This document shows positions 43,495 to 52,581 of a stretch of 64,000 nt of DNA, in pieces. The translations under genes and the position numbers were made by a program. Source of the stretch: JAHEKD01 sp965204695 (GTDB lineage: Bacteria; Pseudomonadota; Gammaproteobacteria; Arenicellales; JAHEKD01). The stretch lies in the NCBI GenBank assembly GCA_965204695.1, contig OZ242007.1, positions 2,976,001 to 3,040,000 on the forward strand, given 5' to 3'. Numbering within the stretch: the stretch's first letter is position 1; each line of letters begins with the position of its first letter. The notes below the pieces were generated by a model. That model did no database searches. It worked only from the letters and a program-made list of their open reading frames with translations, and was not told the DNA's origin.

Positions 43495-44058
43495 TTAACT
43501 GTAAGGTGTACCGCGGGTTTTCAGCCGATCAATGGTGGCCACACCCACATTAAAATGCCGAGCGACTGCACGAATTCGCTCACCTCTTTTTAGCATTCGT
43601 AACACTTCCTTCTGCTGATGTGTCGTTAGTTTTGGCTTGCGGCCAAATCGAACACCTTGCTTCTTTGCTGCCTGACGGCCTTCCTCTGTTCGTTCGCGAA
43701 TTAAACTGCGTTCTAACTCAGAAAGTCCTGCAAAAACAGTCAATAAGAACTTTCCCATGGAACTGGTGCTATCCGCCCAGGGTTCTCGAAGTGATCGAAA
43801 TTGTGCGCCTTTTTGCTCCAGTTTCTGTGTGATATCAAACAAATCATGGGTTGAACGCGCTAAACGGTCAAGACCAGTGATGATCAGTGTATCTCCCTCG
43901 CCAATCGCCTGTAACATCTTGTTGAGTTGGTGTCGTTTCCGGTCTGTACCGGTTATTTTCTCTTCGAATATTCGCTCACAGTCTGCCGCTTTAAGCTGTT
44001 CACGTTGGACAGATAAGCTCTGCCCGGTAGTCGAAACCCGTGCGTAACCGATCAGCAT
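43495..44058 (-). CDS. tnpR: Tn3-family serine resolvase
   Basis: 187 aa: GYARVSTTGQSLSVQREQL (Ser9), IITGLDRLARSTHDLFD, LSELERSLIRERTEEGRQ and helix-turn-helix RIRAVARHFNVGVATIDRL. Intact. It follows tnpA on the same strand; a 9-bp inverted repeat in the gap (44085-44110) is a probable resolution or regulatory site. A 5'-truncated, frameshifted copy is at 52751-53121. Confidence 0.9.
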   Translation of the reverse strand: MLIGYARVSTTGQSLSVQREQLKAADCERIFEEKITGTDRKRHQLNKMLQAIGEGDTLIITGLDRLARSTHDLFDITQKLEQKGAQFRSLREPWADSTSSMGKFLLTVFAGLSELERSLIRERTEEGRQAAKKQGVRFGRKPKLTTHQQKEVLRMLKRGERIRAVARHFNVGVATIDRLKTRGTPYS

Positions 44059-44084
44059 GGAAATTCCCTCAATTTTAGAATTTT

Positions 44085-44110
44085 GTTCCGTAACTTATAA
44101 ATTACGGAAC
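44085..44110. promoter_or_regulatory. Inverted repeat between tnpA and tnpR
   Basis: Perfect arms GTTCCGTAA / TTACGGAAC with an 8-bp spacer. TTTTAGAATT next to it recurs with ACGGAAC just upstream of tnpA (about 46292-46305), so the same protein, probably the resolvase, may bind at both places. Confidence 0.55.
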
Positions 44111-44163
44111 AGACAGTATCGCTGATCCAGTGCGTGAGACGACGTATATGTATGTTCATTACA

Positions 44164-46248
44164 TTATGCCGCTATGGGAAATTCGTCTAATTCCAGACGC
44201 TGATCCATATCCAGCTCGAATTGACCGTAAGGATTAAGGTGACTGTGCGGCAATGGAGTCAGCGCAGCCATATCACGTTCCGTCATCCGGTCAAACCACA
44301 CCGATTCTGCCAATATCTGTTGAATCATTAATGTATTGATATACACCAGGGACATTTGCAGTAAATGTAATGACAGGATGGAAATTTCCTGATCGTCTGC
44401 CTTGTTTGTTGACAGTTCTCCCGCCTTGCCAAAATAGATAAAATCGTTGACACCATGCCATCGTTCAATCACATTCAGCCCGGTATTGATTTCCTGGCGA
44501 AGCACCTCCGACATCAGATAATTACACACAAAAATAGTTTTAATAGCCCGGCCTAATTCAATCAGCGCTCGATAGGTAGGGTGCTGTGCGTTGTGGCGAG
44601 TAAACCGTCGCAAGATGGCCTCGGGTTGCGCTGTAAATTCACGCAATGCAGTGGTCAGTTTAATCAGTTCGTCATATTGTTGTGCAATCAGTTTCCATTT
44701 AATGGGTTTGCTTTGAAATATGGATTCAATGTTTGGATAATCTTTGCGTGATCCTTTTTGAGGCTGGACCAGCTTGATTTTATCAATCCCCTTAAAACGA
44801 GGCATCAATGAAAGACCCAAAAGATGGCAAAACGCAAAGGCGACCACGCTTTGACCGTGGCTATCGACATAGTGCTGTTTTACCTCTTTATCCGTGCAGT
44901 GGTGCAACACGCCCTCGATCATTGATGCTACTTCAGATGATGAACAGCGTTTTAACTGTGAATAAATACACGTTGCATTTTCATCCACATGCCAGTAAAT
45001 CATGACACCCGGTCCACCATAACGAATGTGCCATTCCGTCATCAGGTTTTGGTCCCACGCACCGACCTGAGTCGAATCTGAGGCGCAGGTCGTGGTCGCT
45101 TCACCCCATATTTTCGGGGATCTCACCCGAAAGGTGGCATTGACAACCTGCCTGATGGCCTCACGCAAGGAATCCTTATTGATAAAACGCCGGCGGATAT
45201 GCAGGAGTTCTTTAACCAAGTTGTTCATTGTATCTTCCGGAGCAACGGGAAAGATGACCTCTCGAACAGTCCCATCAGGATTCCCAGTAGCCGCTTCGGC
45301 AATATGAAACAAAATGGTGTTCTTGCCGTGAACCTGGGTGATATTACTGATCAGTTCATTGATGACTTTGCGTTCAGAACGAACCGACAGCTTGTGAATC
45401 ACCTGAATCAGTAAGTCAACCAGTGTATCGATAATCTCACTTTCATGTACAACACAATAGAAAACCAGCAGTGGATAACGAATCGAGGGTGGGTGGCGAC
45501 GATGCTCCCAGGCATTTTCTGTCGCCGCCCTTTGTCGATATCGACTGATTAATTTGGGATGAATCCCTTTTAAAATGTCAGCGGGAATTCCCAACTGTCT
45601 GAGCCTTTCCAGTTTGTCGATGGCCTGTAATACACTCGCTAGGCTGACCGGCCGTATATCTGAACGAATCCATGAAAAATCACTTTTTCCATCACCTTCT
45701 GTGAGCAGTGCATCTAGCTGGCGACATACTGTTTTAGACAGTGATTGACTGATCGTCTGAAACAAACGTTTCTCAAATTCACGTTCGGTGGATTTGATCA
45801 CACGCTCCAATCGATAGGTTCCTGGGCGCTCAACTTTATTGTTAATAAACCAGGCCGTAATCAGCTCATCCTGGTACGAAGCATTCGGCACCTGTGGCAG
45901 AACTTTTTCCATTAACCAGTGACGTAATGAGGTTTCATAAACACCATCAAACGGTGAAATTTTCAGATGTGAAAGAATAAAACGTCTATGCTGACGTGCG
46001 GTGCGGCTATTTTCTACGTATCGGGTCAGATCATCGGATGGATGATTAATTTGTGTGCTGACATAATCGACAATACAATTCGGGAAATCTTGAACAGACT
46101 CAGGAAATTGAGCGTACAGCTGATAATATTTTAGCTTTAAGGCAATGGCAAATCGGCCGGGTCCGGCTTTACCCTTGAGAAGCGCATAATCCTGATCGGT
46201 CAGTGTCCAGCATTTGCCGAGCTCGGTGTCTGTCCAAAACTGTTTCAT
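44164..46248 (-). CDS. tnpA: Tn3-family transposase with a large internal deletion
   Basis: 694 aa from ATG 46248 (MKQFWTDTELGKCWTLTDQD), against about 1,000 for the family. The N-terminal DUF4158 domain is complete. At VREVIFPVAPEDTMNNLVKE the sequence passes directly into LLHIRRRFINKDSLREAI, which in full proteins lies some 290 residues later. The DDE core remains: TTCASDSTQVGAWDQNL (Asp), HYVDSHGQSVV (Asp), NTGLNVIERWHGVNDF (Glu). The frame is intact, so a shortened protein may be made, but transposition activity is doubtful. Confidence 0.8.
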   Translation of the reverse strand: MKQFWTDTELGKCWTLTDQDYALLKGKAGPGRFAIALKLKYYQLYAQFPESVQDFPNCIVDYVSTQINHPSDDLTRYVENSRTARQHRRFILSHLKISPFDGVYETSLRHWLMEKVLPQVPNASYQDELITAWFINNKVERPGTYRLERVIKSTEREFEKRLFQTISQSLSKTVCRQLDALLTEGDGKSDFSWIRSDIRPVSLASVLQAIDKLERLRQLGIPADILKGIHPKLISRYRQRAATENAWEHRRHPPSIRYPLLVFYCVVHESEIIDTLVDLLIQVIHKLSVRSERKVINELISNITQVHGKNTILFHIAEAATGNPDGTVREVIFPVAPEDTMNNLVKELLHIRRRFINKDSLREAIRQVVNATFRVRSPKIWGEATTTCASDSTQVGAWDQNLMTEWHIRYGGPGVMIYWHVDENATCIYSQLKRCSSSEVASMIEGVLHHCTDKEVKQHYVDSHGQSVVAFAFCHLLGLSLMPRFKGIDKIKLVQPQKGSRKDYPNIESIFQSKPIKWKLIAQQYDELIKLTTALREFTAQPEAILRRFTRHNAQHPTYRALIELGRAIKTIFVCNYLMSEVLRQEINTGLNVIERWHGVNDFIYFGKAGELSTNKADDQEISILSLHLLQMSLVYINTLMIQQILAESVWFDRMTERDMAALTPLPHSHLNPYGQFELDMDQRLELDEFPIAA

Positions 46249-46493
46249 TGGTAGATAATACACAATATAACGGAAATAATAAACGGAACATTTTAGAATT
46301 AGATTGCTTATTCAAATTAGACGAAAATCTTGCCGTTTTGCACAGCTTCGTGGGCACTGGGCCTACTAGCGCGCGGCCTAACAGGTAACTCAGTACGTTA
46401 AAATGAATTTTAGGGCACGTCAGGAACCATCAAAATCCTATGTCGCGTTACGGACCTTTATTAGGTAGATAGTATGGACACCGTCCCCTATAA

Positions 46494-46535
46494 CTCCGGC
46501 ATCTAAAGTGCCATAGTTAAGGATTTAATATTTAA
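46494..46535 (+). ncRNA. Bridge-RNA-like stem-loop upstream of the IS110 gene
   Basis: Outer stem CCTATAACT / AGTTAAGG (one bulge) encloses GGCA-tctaaag-TGCC. The orphan copy at 35084 has the same inner stem but a different, still paired, outer stem, so the pairing is kept while the bases change. IS110-family elements encode guide (bridge) RNAs in their non-coding ends. Confidence 0.45.
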
Positions 46536-46558
46536 CTAACATTAAGAGGACGATATCC

Positions 46559-47596
46559 ATGAGTCATAGTAGCGTAATTGGTTTAGATTTAGCAAAGCAT
46601 ATTTTTCAAGTACACGGCGTTGATGAATACGGCGAGGTGGTTTTACAAAAGCAACTAAGGCGTTCAGGGGTGCTGAAGTATTTTGCCAATCACAAGCCGT
46701 GTTTAATCGGCATTGAAGCCAGTTCAGGCATGCATTACTGGGTGCGCGCACTCACTCGGCTGGGTCACACGGTCCGGGCGATGGCCCCGGCCTTTGTAAA
46801 GCCGTATGTAAAGGGTAATAAGAATGATCAAAACGATGCCGAGGCGATTTGTGAGGCGGTACAACGACCGACTATGCGTTTTGTTGAGGCAAAGACGCCG
46901 GAGCAACAAGCGGTATTGCATTTGCATCATTCGCGGCATCTGTTAGTTCGCCAACGTGTGAGTATCAGCAATCATATACGTGGGGTGTTGGCTGAATATG
47001 GAATGGTATTGCCCCGGGGACTGAAGGCGTTTTCCCAGATTGGGGATATCGTTGAAGACGCTGAGAATGAATTACCTTTTCAGGTGCGTCAATTAGTTTT
47101 AGAGTTAAAGGCCCAGCATGATGAGTTGATTGAGCGGTGTGATCGTATATATGCGCAGATTCAATGCTGGCATGCAAGCAATCCAAACAGTCAATTATTA
47201 GCGACGATCCCGGGTGTGGGCGTGTTAACGGCCAGTGCACTGGCGGCACATTTAGGTGATGGACAGGTATTTCGTAATGGCCGTCACTTATCAGCGTATT
47301 TAGGATTAGTGCCGCGGCAAGCGTCTTCGGGTGGCAAGGAACGTTTATTGGGGATCAGTAAACGCGGCAATTGGTATTTGCGTTATCTGCTTGTTCAGGG
47401 AGCTAAATCAGTGATTCGCCATTTCAAACGCTGCCAGGCGATGGGACAGACCCCGGGCCAGCCTTGGCTGGAGCAACTGCTTAAACGTACCCACCCTAAT
47501 AAAGCAGCGGTAGCTTTAGCTAATAAGATGGGCCGTATCAGCTGGGTGCTAGTGTCCCGTAAACAAGTTTATCAATCGAGTCCGGTGCTCGGTTGA
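46559..47596 (+). CDS. IS110-family transposase (DEDD, IS1111 group)
   Basis: 345 aa. N-terminal RuvC-like DEDD domain (SVIGLDLAKHIFQVHGVD; later NDQNDAEAICEAV with the Asp-Glu pair) and C-terminal Transposase_20 domain with the helix-hairpin-helix IPGVGVLTASALAAHLGDG and conserved Ser region LGLVPRQASSGGKERLLGIS. RNA-guided serine/DEDD recombinase by family. AGAGGACG ribosome-site-like sequence 7 bp before ATG. Confidence 0.9.
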   Translation: MSHSSVIGLDLAKHIFQVHGVDEYGEVVLQKQLRRSGVLKYFANHKPCLIGIEASSGMHYWVRALTRLGHTVRAMAPAFVKPYVKGNKNDQNDAEAICEAVQRPTMRFVEAKTPEQQAVLHLHHSRHLLVRQRVSISNHIRGVLAEYGMVLPRGLKAFSQIGDIVEDAENELPFQVRQLVLELKAQHDELIERCDRIYAQIQCWHASNPNSQLLATIPGVGVLTASALAAHLGDGQVFRNGRHLSAYLGLVPRQASSGGKERLLGISKRGNWYLRYLLVQGAKSVIRHFKRCQAMGQTPGQPWLEQLLKRTHPNKAAVALANKMGRISWVLVSRKQVYQSSPVLG

Positions 47597-47905
47597 AACG
47601 CAATCAAGATTAACAAAGCACCATTTTAAGGTAACGTATTGCTCAAGTGATGATCAAGGCGAAACAGGTCGAACCGCAACGGGTCAAACCCGGTGGGTTC
47701 TAAGAGGGAAAACCTCGATAGGTAGATAGGGCCCCGTTGGCGAATACTCTGCAGGCCAGGAATGATAACCCATTCCAACAACAGGCCGGATATAAGAATG
47801 CAGGCGATACTGACGCTAAAAATATTACTTGTCAATCCGGCGGTGTCCATATAAGAACCCAATATCGAAAAAATAGCTATTTTTCCTAAATCAAGCTGAT
47901 TTCGT

Positions 47906-47945
47906 TGTCTTGTTAGTGGATTGGATATACAATAAGTATATCCAA
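47906..47945 (+). promoter_or_regulatory. vapBC promoter and operator
   Basis: -35 TTGTCT (47906-47911) and -10 TACAAT (47928-47933), 16 bp spacer. The perfect inverted repeat TTGGATATAC / GTATATCCAA with a 5-bp gap (47921-47945) overlaps the -10. The antitoxin starts 17 bp downstream. Confidence 0.7.
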
Positions 47946-47961
47946 AACTGGGTAAAGCAAA

Positions 47962-48192
47962 ATGGTACAAACTAAAGTTTTTAAATCCAATCAAACACAA
48001 GCCGTCAGATTACCAAAGGCCGTGTCATTTCCGGATGATATTAAAGATGTCAATGTGGTATCAATTGGAAATGCCAGGTTAATTACACCGGTCGATCAAA
48101 GCTGGGATGTATGGTTTGAAGATAAACGGACTACCGACGATTTCATGACGGATCGTGATCAGCCCAAGCCCCAGGAAAGGGACCGTTTGTAA
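47962..48192 (+). CDS. vapB: VapB-type antitoxin (AbrB/SpoVT fold)
   Basis: 76 aa: VFKSNQTQAVRLPKAVSFPD is the swapped-hairpin AbrB DNA-binding fold of VagC/VapB antitoxins. The C-terminal part (DVWFEDKRTTDDFMTDRDQP) would fill the toxin groove. The stop is immediately followed by the toxin ATG. Autorepression through the palindrome upstream is expected. Confidence 0.9.
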   Translation: MVQTKVFKSNQTQAVRLPKAVSFPDDIKDVNVVSIGNARLITPVDQSWDVWFEDKRTTDDFMTDRDQPKPQERDRL

Positions 48193-48588
48193 ATGGTTAA
48201 GTTCATGCTAGACACGGATATTTGTATCTACACCATGAAGCGAAAACCACCCAAGGTCAAACGGATGTTTAATATTCACACCGGTGACATGTGTATTTCG
48301 TCAGTGACGCTAGGCGAGCTGGAGTATGGCGTGGAGAATTCAAGCGATCCAAAGGAAAATCGGGAAGTATTAGATGGCTTTGTTCATCGTATTGAAGTGC
48401 TTGATTTTGATGCGCATGCCGCTCGGCAATTCGGGCAATTAAAAATGGAATTAAAAAATAATCTGTTAGGTGCGTACGATTTAATGATTGCCGCTCACGC
48501 ACGCAGCAACGGCCAAATATTAATCACGAATAACACAAAAGAATTTAAACGAGTAGAGGGTCTCAGAATAGAAAACTGGGCCCGTTAG
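48193..48588 (+). CDS. vapC: VapC-type PIN toxin
   Basis: 131 aa: MVKFMLDTDICIYTMKRKPP (first Asp), VTLGELEYGVENS (Glu), LGAYDLMIAAHARSNGQILI (Asp) and the final TNNTKEFKRVEGL. Ribonuclease of the tRNA-fMet-cleaving VapC subtype by resemblance. It abuts vapB without a gap. Confidence 0.9.
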   Translation: MVKFMLDTDICIYTMKRKPPKVKRMFNIHTGDMCISSVTLGELEYGVENSSDPKENREVLDGFVHRIEVLDFDAHAARQFGQLKMELKNNLLGAYDLMIAAHARSNGQILITNNTKEFKRVEGLRIENWAR

Positions 48589-48730
48589 GTCATTAGTGTA
48601 ATATAATAGAGAAACGACATCCCTATTGTCATACTTCAGAAGATATTGCCATCTGTATGTCGTCAGATGATTTGGGACAGTTAGTTCTTAAAATTAAGAG
48701 AGACTATCCGATCATATCACTTGCCTGAGA

Positions 48731-49723
48731 TCAGGCACACAGTTTTAGGTTTTCGCACCTCCTTTGGTTTAACGTTTGTTGTTTAATAACGGCTCGCTCA
48801 TCGATGATTTGCTGATATCGACCATAATACATATCCGCCGGTGTCACATTGTCTAACGACTCATGATAGCGTTCGTGGTTGTAATGATGAACAAACTGTT
48901 CAATGGCTTGTTCGAGTTCGCCAGGCAGATAATAATGCTCAAGTTTGACGACGTTTTTCATTGACCGATGATAGCGTTCAATTTTACCCTGAGTCATCGG
49001 ATGGTACGGTGTTCCACGAGTATGCGTCATCTGATGATAAGCCAGGTAATCTTTCAGCTCACCGGATAGATACGCCGGGCCATTATCACTGAGTAGCCGT
49101 GGTCGGTGTTTAACAGGCACATTTGTCACACCCGTTACAGCAATCGCTTGATCCAGGGTGTCTTTGACATCACCCGCGCCCATGGTACTAGTGAGCATCC
49201 AGCTCAGAATAAACCGTGAATAATCATCCAGTACGGTAGACAGATAATACCAACCCCAGCCGATGATTTTGAAATAGGTAAAATCAGTCTGCCATAATTC
49301 ATTGATTCGCTTGGTTGGCGTATGGAAGGTATCACTGGCCGATAGCAGAATATAGGCCGGTGAGGTAATCAGGTCATGGGCCTTCAAAATACGGTAAACA
49401 CTGGACTCAGAGATAAAGTACCTGTGTTCATCGGTAATTTGCCAGGCCAGTTCACGAGGTGATTTCTCCGGGTACTGAAGTGCAATCTCGAGACATTGCT
49501 CTTTGACTGATTCGGGGAGTTTGTTCCAGAACCGTTGGGGAGATTTACAATGACTTTCCAATGCATCAGGGCCACCCATTTGATAGAGTTGATACCAACG
49601 GTAAAAACTGCTGCGAGCAATACCCAGTTCCGCTAATGTCCTACTCACGGGAAGTTCACTGGCTTCAACTATATGGATAATTTCCACTTTTTCAGCCGCC
49701 GACAAACTCATTCGTCGTCCCAC
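48731..49723 (-). CDS. IS3-family transposase OrfB, intact
   Basis: 330 aa: HTH_21-type region (ELAWQITDEHRYFISESSVY), then DDE core QTDFTYFKIIGWG (Asp), LLSDNGPAYLSGELKDYL (Asp), QGKIERYHRSMKNVV (Glu) and YNHERYHESLDNVTPADMY. GTG start inside orfA. This copy could mobilise the deleted one at 6.2 kb. Confidence 0.92.
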   Translation of the reverse strand: MGRRMSLSAAEKVEIIHIVEASELPVSRTLAELGIARSSFYRWYQLYQMGGPDALESHCKSPQRFWNKLPESVKEQCLEIALQYPEKSPRELAWQITDEHRYFISESSVYRILKAHDLITSPAYILLSASDTFHTPTKRINELWQTDFTYFKIIGWGWYYLSTVLDDYSRFILSWMLTSTMGAGDVKDTLDQAIAVTGVTNVPVKHRPRLLSDNGPAYLSGELKDYLAYHQMTHTRGTPYHPMTQGKIERYHRSMKNVVKLEHYYLPGELEQAIEQFVHHYNHERYHESLDNVTPADMYYGRYQQIIDERAVIKQQTLNQRRCENLKLCA

Positions 49724-50070
49724 GTCGAGTCCAAGCCAAGCACACTTTTTTTAAGCACCGTATTCTTCAAAACAACATCGGCCAGTGCATGTTTTAGCTG
49801 ATTGTTTTCTTTGCGAAGTTCAGTCACTTCCTCTGAATTGGCTTCACGCTTAATATCACCGGCCAAACGTTGTTTCCCGGCTTCAAGAAAGTCTTTGCTC
49901 CAACGGTAATACGTATTCTGATTGATCCCTTCCCGGCGGCATAACTCGGCAATACTATCCTCACCTCGAAGACCGTCTAATACAATCCGAATCTTTTCAT
50001 CGGCTGAATATTTATGACGGGTGTTGCGTTTAATTGCTTTAACTAATTTCTCTGAGTTATATTTACTCAT
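49708..50070 (-). CDS. IS3-family transposase OrfA, full copy
   Basis: 120 aa, identical to the protein encoded at 6334-6696: helix-turn-helix (LCRREGINQNTYYRW) and zipper. Overlaps orfB by 16 bp. Ribosome site TAGGAG 9 bp before ATG. Confidence 0.92.
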   Translation of the reverse strand: MSKYNSEKLVKAIKRNTRHKYSADEKIRIVLDGLRGEDSIAELCRREGINQNTYYRWSKDFLEAGKQRLAGDIKREANSEEVTELRKENNQLKHALADVVLKNTVLKKSVLGLDSTWDDE

Positions 50071-50159
50071 CTTAAGACTCCTATAAATTACTATTAAATT
50101 AACAGAAGTCTCTCTTGTTCAGAACATCAACTTTGTCTCATATCCTCTGACGGGATACA

Positions 50160-51436
50160 GTGGAGTCAAAAAATGAGCAATACTATCATCGGCGTAGACT
50201 TGGCAAAGCGTGTCATCCAGGTATGTGTGGTGACTACCAAAACATTAATCTCCAATGAAGCAATGTCACCTGAGAAGTTTATGACCTGGTTAACGTTGAC
50301 CAAACCATCCACCATTGTTTTTGAGGCTTGCGCGACATCCAATTACTGGAAACAAGCCGCTCTTAGCAAGGGTCATAATGCGCGAATTATATCGGCCAAA
50401 CTGGTTTCTCAGATCAGACAAAATCAAAAGACAGATAAAAATGACGCACTAGCCATTGTACAAGCGAGCCAACTTGTTGATATCAAGTTCATCCAAGGCA
50501 AAACATTCTCACAACAAGAATTGCAGTCAATTATGCGGATGAGGGAATTGGCTGTTAAACAGAAAGTCGCATTATGCCATCAGATCAAAGCATTGCTTTT
50601 GGAATTCAACATACGTGTGTCTTCCAGGAATGGTGGACTGAGGGGCACGATCGAATCCGTGTTAGAAGATGCAGAAAATGGATTTGGAGTCCCATTTCGT
50701 CAGGCGTTGGCTACGACCTGGAAATTATATACACAGGTGATTAAGAATATTGTCGAGTACGAAAAACGACTGGCGCAAGTGATCAAGGCACATCCTGATT
50801 GTAAAAAGTTGTTAGCGTTGGAAGGCGTATCGACCATCAATGCAGTCAATCTGTATATTGCATTAGGCTGTGGTGAGGCTGGTTCTTTTGTTACGGGTCG
50901 TGATGCCTCCGCGTGTATAGGGTTAACACCGCTGCAACATTCAAGTGGTGGCAAAACCAAGATTGGGTCTATCAACAAGAGAGTGAGAAATATCGCACTA
51001 AGGAGTTATCTTGTGAGTGGCGCGATGGCTGTTATCATCCAGCTTGATAAACGCGACCCCAGGACAAAAAAGGAAAGTTGGTTAAAACAGCTGATGGAAC
51101 GGCGTGGGAAAAAATGTGCTGCAGTCGCATTAGCTAACAAAACGGTCAGAACCGCTTTCGCCATGTTGACACAAGGCACTGAATATAAAGCAGAGCCCCT
51201 GGGTGCTTAAGCGTAATCATCACCAACTAAATGCTTTTAACGTAGATGACAAATCGGCTGTAAGAGTCAGTGCGAAGCTGAGAGTATAAAAACTCGTTTG
51301 ACAGATTTGACCATACAGTTTGCGTAAATATCATTGAGCCTAGGTCAGAGACCCTGTTAGAGCTCGTACATAAGCACGCATTTAATTTAATCTATTTTTT
51401 AAACATTATGTTGTTGACACTGGGGAGTCCACATAA
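50160..51436 (+). mobile_element. IS110-family element, left end cut by an IS3-family copy
   Basis: Only 13 bp precede the transposase gene, where the IS3-family element is inserted. The right end is recognisable (TGTTGACACTGGGGAGTCC, then CACATAAGC) because it recurs at 14823-14850. About 225 bp of non-coding DNA lie between gene and right end. In both places the IS end is followed by CTTCG, part of the Tn3-type repeat, suggesting a fixed target. Confidence 0.65.
50173..51210 (+). CDS. IS110-family transposase (DEDD)
   Basis: 345 aa: TIIGVDLAKRVIQVCVVTT, KTDKNDALAIVQAS (acidic pair), LEGVSTINAVNLYIALGCGE and IGLTPLQHSSGGKTKIGSI (Transposase_20 Ser region). Clearly different from the protein at 46559. 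The upstream sequence that would carry promoter and possibly guide RNA has been replaced by the neighbouring IS. Confidence 0.9.
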   Translation: MSNTIIGVDLAKRVIQVCVVTTKTLISNEAMSPEKFMTWLTLTKPSTIVFEACATSNYWKQAALSKGHNARIISAKLVSQIRQNQKTDKNDALAIVQASQLVDIKFIQGKTFSQQELQSIMRMRELAVKQKVALCHQIKALLLEFNIRVSSRNGGLRGTIESVLEDAENGFGVPFRQALATTWKLYTQVIKNIVEYEKRLAQVIKAHPDCKKLLALEGVSTINAVNLYIALGCGEAGSFVTGRDASACIGLTPLQHSSGGKTKIGSINKRVRNIALRSYLVSGAMAVIIQLDKRDPRTKKESWLKQLMERRGKKCAAVALANKTVRTAFAMLTQGTEYKAEPLGA

Positions 51437-51584
51437 GCTTCGCTGTAACTACCCCATATTGTGGTTCTCGTATAATATATGATGCCGACAGTGTTTTACG
51501 TATAAATTTTGCGTAACGAATTTGGGAATTTGAAGTCATTAAAACACCTGTCGTTAAACATATGTTTTCCGACAGCGCCATACC
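51437..51584. other. Gap with the start of an unidentified minus-strand frame
   Basis: A minus-strand frame starting near 51581 (MALSENICLTTGVLMTSNSQ) continues to about 51440 and is then closed inside the IS110 end. It looks like the first 45 codons of a lost gene. No other feature is seen. Confidence 0.3.
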
Positions 51585-51626
51585 AGCCAGCTTTTCAGTG
51601 ACAAATCATACTTAATATGCTATAGC

Positions 51627-51920
51627 ATGATGATGAGTGACACCGAACGCATGACAATCACCCTGACTCCCGAGATGGCTCGCACCGTCAAAAGCGCTGT
51701 TGCCACGGGCGACTATGCGTCTAGTTCGGAGATTGTGAGGGAGGCTTTGCGCCATTGGCGACGGCAACGTGAGATTCAAGCACAAGAACTTGAAGCGCTC
51801 CGTGCAGAAGTGCAGGTTGGAATGCGCGACTTGGAACAAGGACGCGTTCGTAATTTTGATACAGACCGAATCACGCAGAAAGGCAGGCAGCGATTAAAAG
51901 CACCCGAACCCTCCGAATAA
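51627..51920 (+). CDS. parD: ParD-type antitoxin, copy 2
   Basis: 97 aa, identical to copy 1 (RHH domain SSSEIVREALRHWRRQ and acidic tail). The ATGCTATAGCAT palindrome again overlaps the first ATG. Because both copies are identical, either antitoxin can protect against either toxin. Confidence 0.9.
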   Translation: MMMSDTERMTITLTPEMARTVKSAVATGDYASSSEIVREALRHWRRQREIQAQELEALRAEVQVGMRDLEQGRVRNFDTDRITQKGRQRLKAPEPSE

Positions 51921-52198
51921 CCGAGCAAGCCGAAGACGATCTCGCCGAAATTTGGGGGTTTATTGCCGAGGATTCGCCGGATAACGCAACGCGATTTGTC
52001 CGACAGCTCGAAAATGCCTGCTTGCCATTACTCGATCAGCCTTTTCTGGGACCAGCGCGAGATGAGCTGTTTCCGGGGGTGCGGGCGCATTTCTTTCGCA
52101 AGTACGTGATCTATTATGTAGCGACCGACCAAGAGATTATCATTATCCGAGTGGTGCATGGCAGCCGGGATCGGAGGGCCTTGTTTCCCGACGAATAA
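51893..52198 (+). CDS. parE: ParE-type toxin, copy 2 (non-standard start)
   Basis: Identical to copy 1, again without ATG, GTG or TTG at the expected place; ATT 51893 is the probable start. Motifs EDDLAEIWGFIAED and VVHGSRDRR are intact, so the reading frame is under selection or recently copied. Confidence 0.75.
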   Translation: MKSTRTLRITEQAEDDLAEIWGFIAEDSPDNATRFVRQLENACLPLLDQPFLGPARDELFPGVRAHFFRKYVIYYVATDQEIIIIRVVHGSRDRRALFPDE

Positions 52199-52251
52199 TT
52201 TGTGTTGGAGTCCTGGTGATTGTTCCCAACGGAATTTTCGGCGGTTTGGGC

Positions 52252-52581
52252 TTACACCCCCTTGTAGGTCAGCTTTGCGTTTTTGCGAAAGGTAAAATGG
52301 CCGAGCAGGTAATCAGTTGACTCGCCGAACAACTCCGGTGAAGAATAGTGAACCCCACGGATGATAAATTCAAATAAATGATAGCCTTCCCAACCCATGG
52401 CGACCTGGATAATGCCGTGAAATTCACGCAGCGTGCAGGTATCAGGAATTAACAAACGCCGCCAAATCATCGGACTGATCCCCAATAATCGAATCTTCAT
52501 CTGGATAATGGATGCAGGTTTAGACAAAATGACCGGTTCTGGGCACATGGAATCAACCATACACCGGGGGCGATAATTCAA
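52252..52581 (-). pseudogene. pRiA4b ORF-3-like protein, 3' end cut by a Tn3-type repeat
   Basis: The core MKIRLLGISPMIWRRLLIPD, then TCTLREFHGIIQVAMGWEGY and HLFEFIIRGVHYSSPE, matches the plasmid pRiA4b ORF-3 family (I-x-x-x-W-R-R ... L-x-x-x-H-x-x-I-Q-x-A-M-G-W). The usual 150 or more residues stop after NAKLTYKGV because GGGGGTGTAA of the inverted repeat supplies Val and the stop. Family function is unknown. The likely start is the internal Met near SIIQMKIR. Confidence 0.65.

Larger units (their letters stand above)
43457..46363 (-). mobile_element. Tn3-family transposon with deleted transposase
   Basis: 2,907 bp with inverted repeats of about 40 bp, identical over GGCCCAGTGCCCACGAAGC, then TGTGCAAAACGGCAAGATTTT. 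It holds tnpA and tnpR on the minus strand. The 5-bp flanks (AATTT and TACTA) do not match. Part of the element is repeated, inverted, at 52750-53159. Confidence 0.85.
46473..47851 (+). mobile_element. IS110-family (IS1111-like) insertion sequence
   Basis: About 1,380 bp, with TATGGACACCG on the left and its inverse CGGTGTCCATA on the right, the kind of subterminal inverted repeat seen in IS1111-type members. Non-coding stretches of about 85 bp (left) and 255 bp (right) flank the single gene. The outer limits are estimates. Confidence 0.65.
48654..50159 (-). mobile_element. IS3-family element, full copy
   Basis: 1,506 bp, the complete version of the deleted element at 6245-7361, with the same imperfect ends (TGTATGTCGTCAGATGAT and TGTATCCCGTCAGAGGAT). 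Its right end lies 13 bp before the start of an IS110-family gene, so it inserted into that element's left end. Flanks show no duplication. Confidence 0.9.
51585..52261 (+). mobile_element. parDE passenger segment with Tn3-type end, copy 2
   Basis: Exact repeat of 42210-42886 in the same orientation. Left neighbour sequence differs, right neighbour is a pRiA4b-like gene that ends inside the repeat. Two copies 9.4 kb apart can recombine and delete everything between them. Confidence 0.7.

Noticed and set aside
48654..50159. Composite transposon formed by the two IS3-family copies (6.2 and 48.7 kb)
   Set aside because: They are 41 kb apart with a mosaic of unrelated elements between them and no target duplication at the outer edges.
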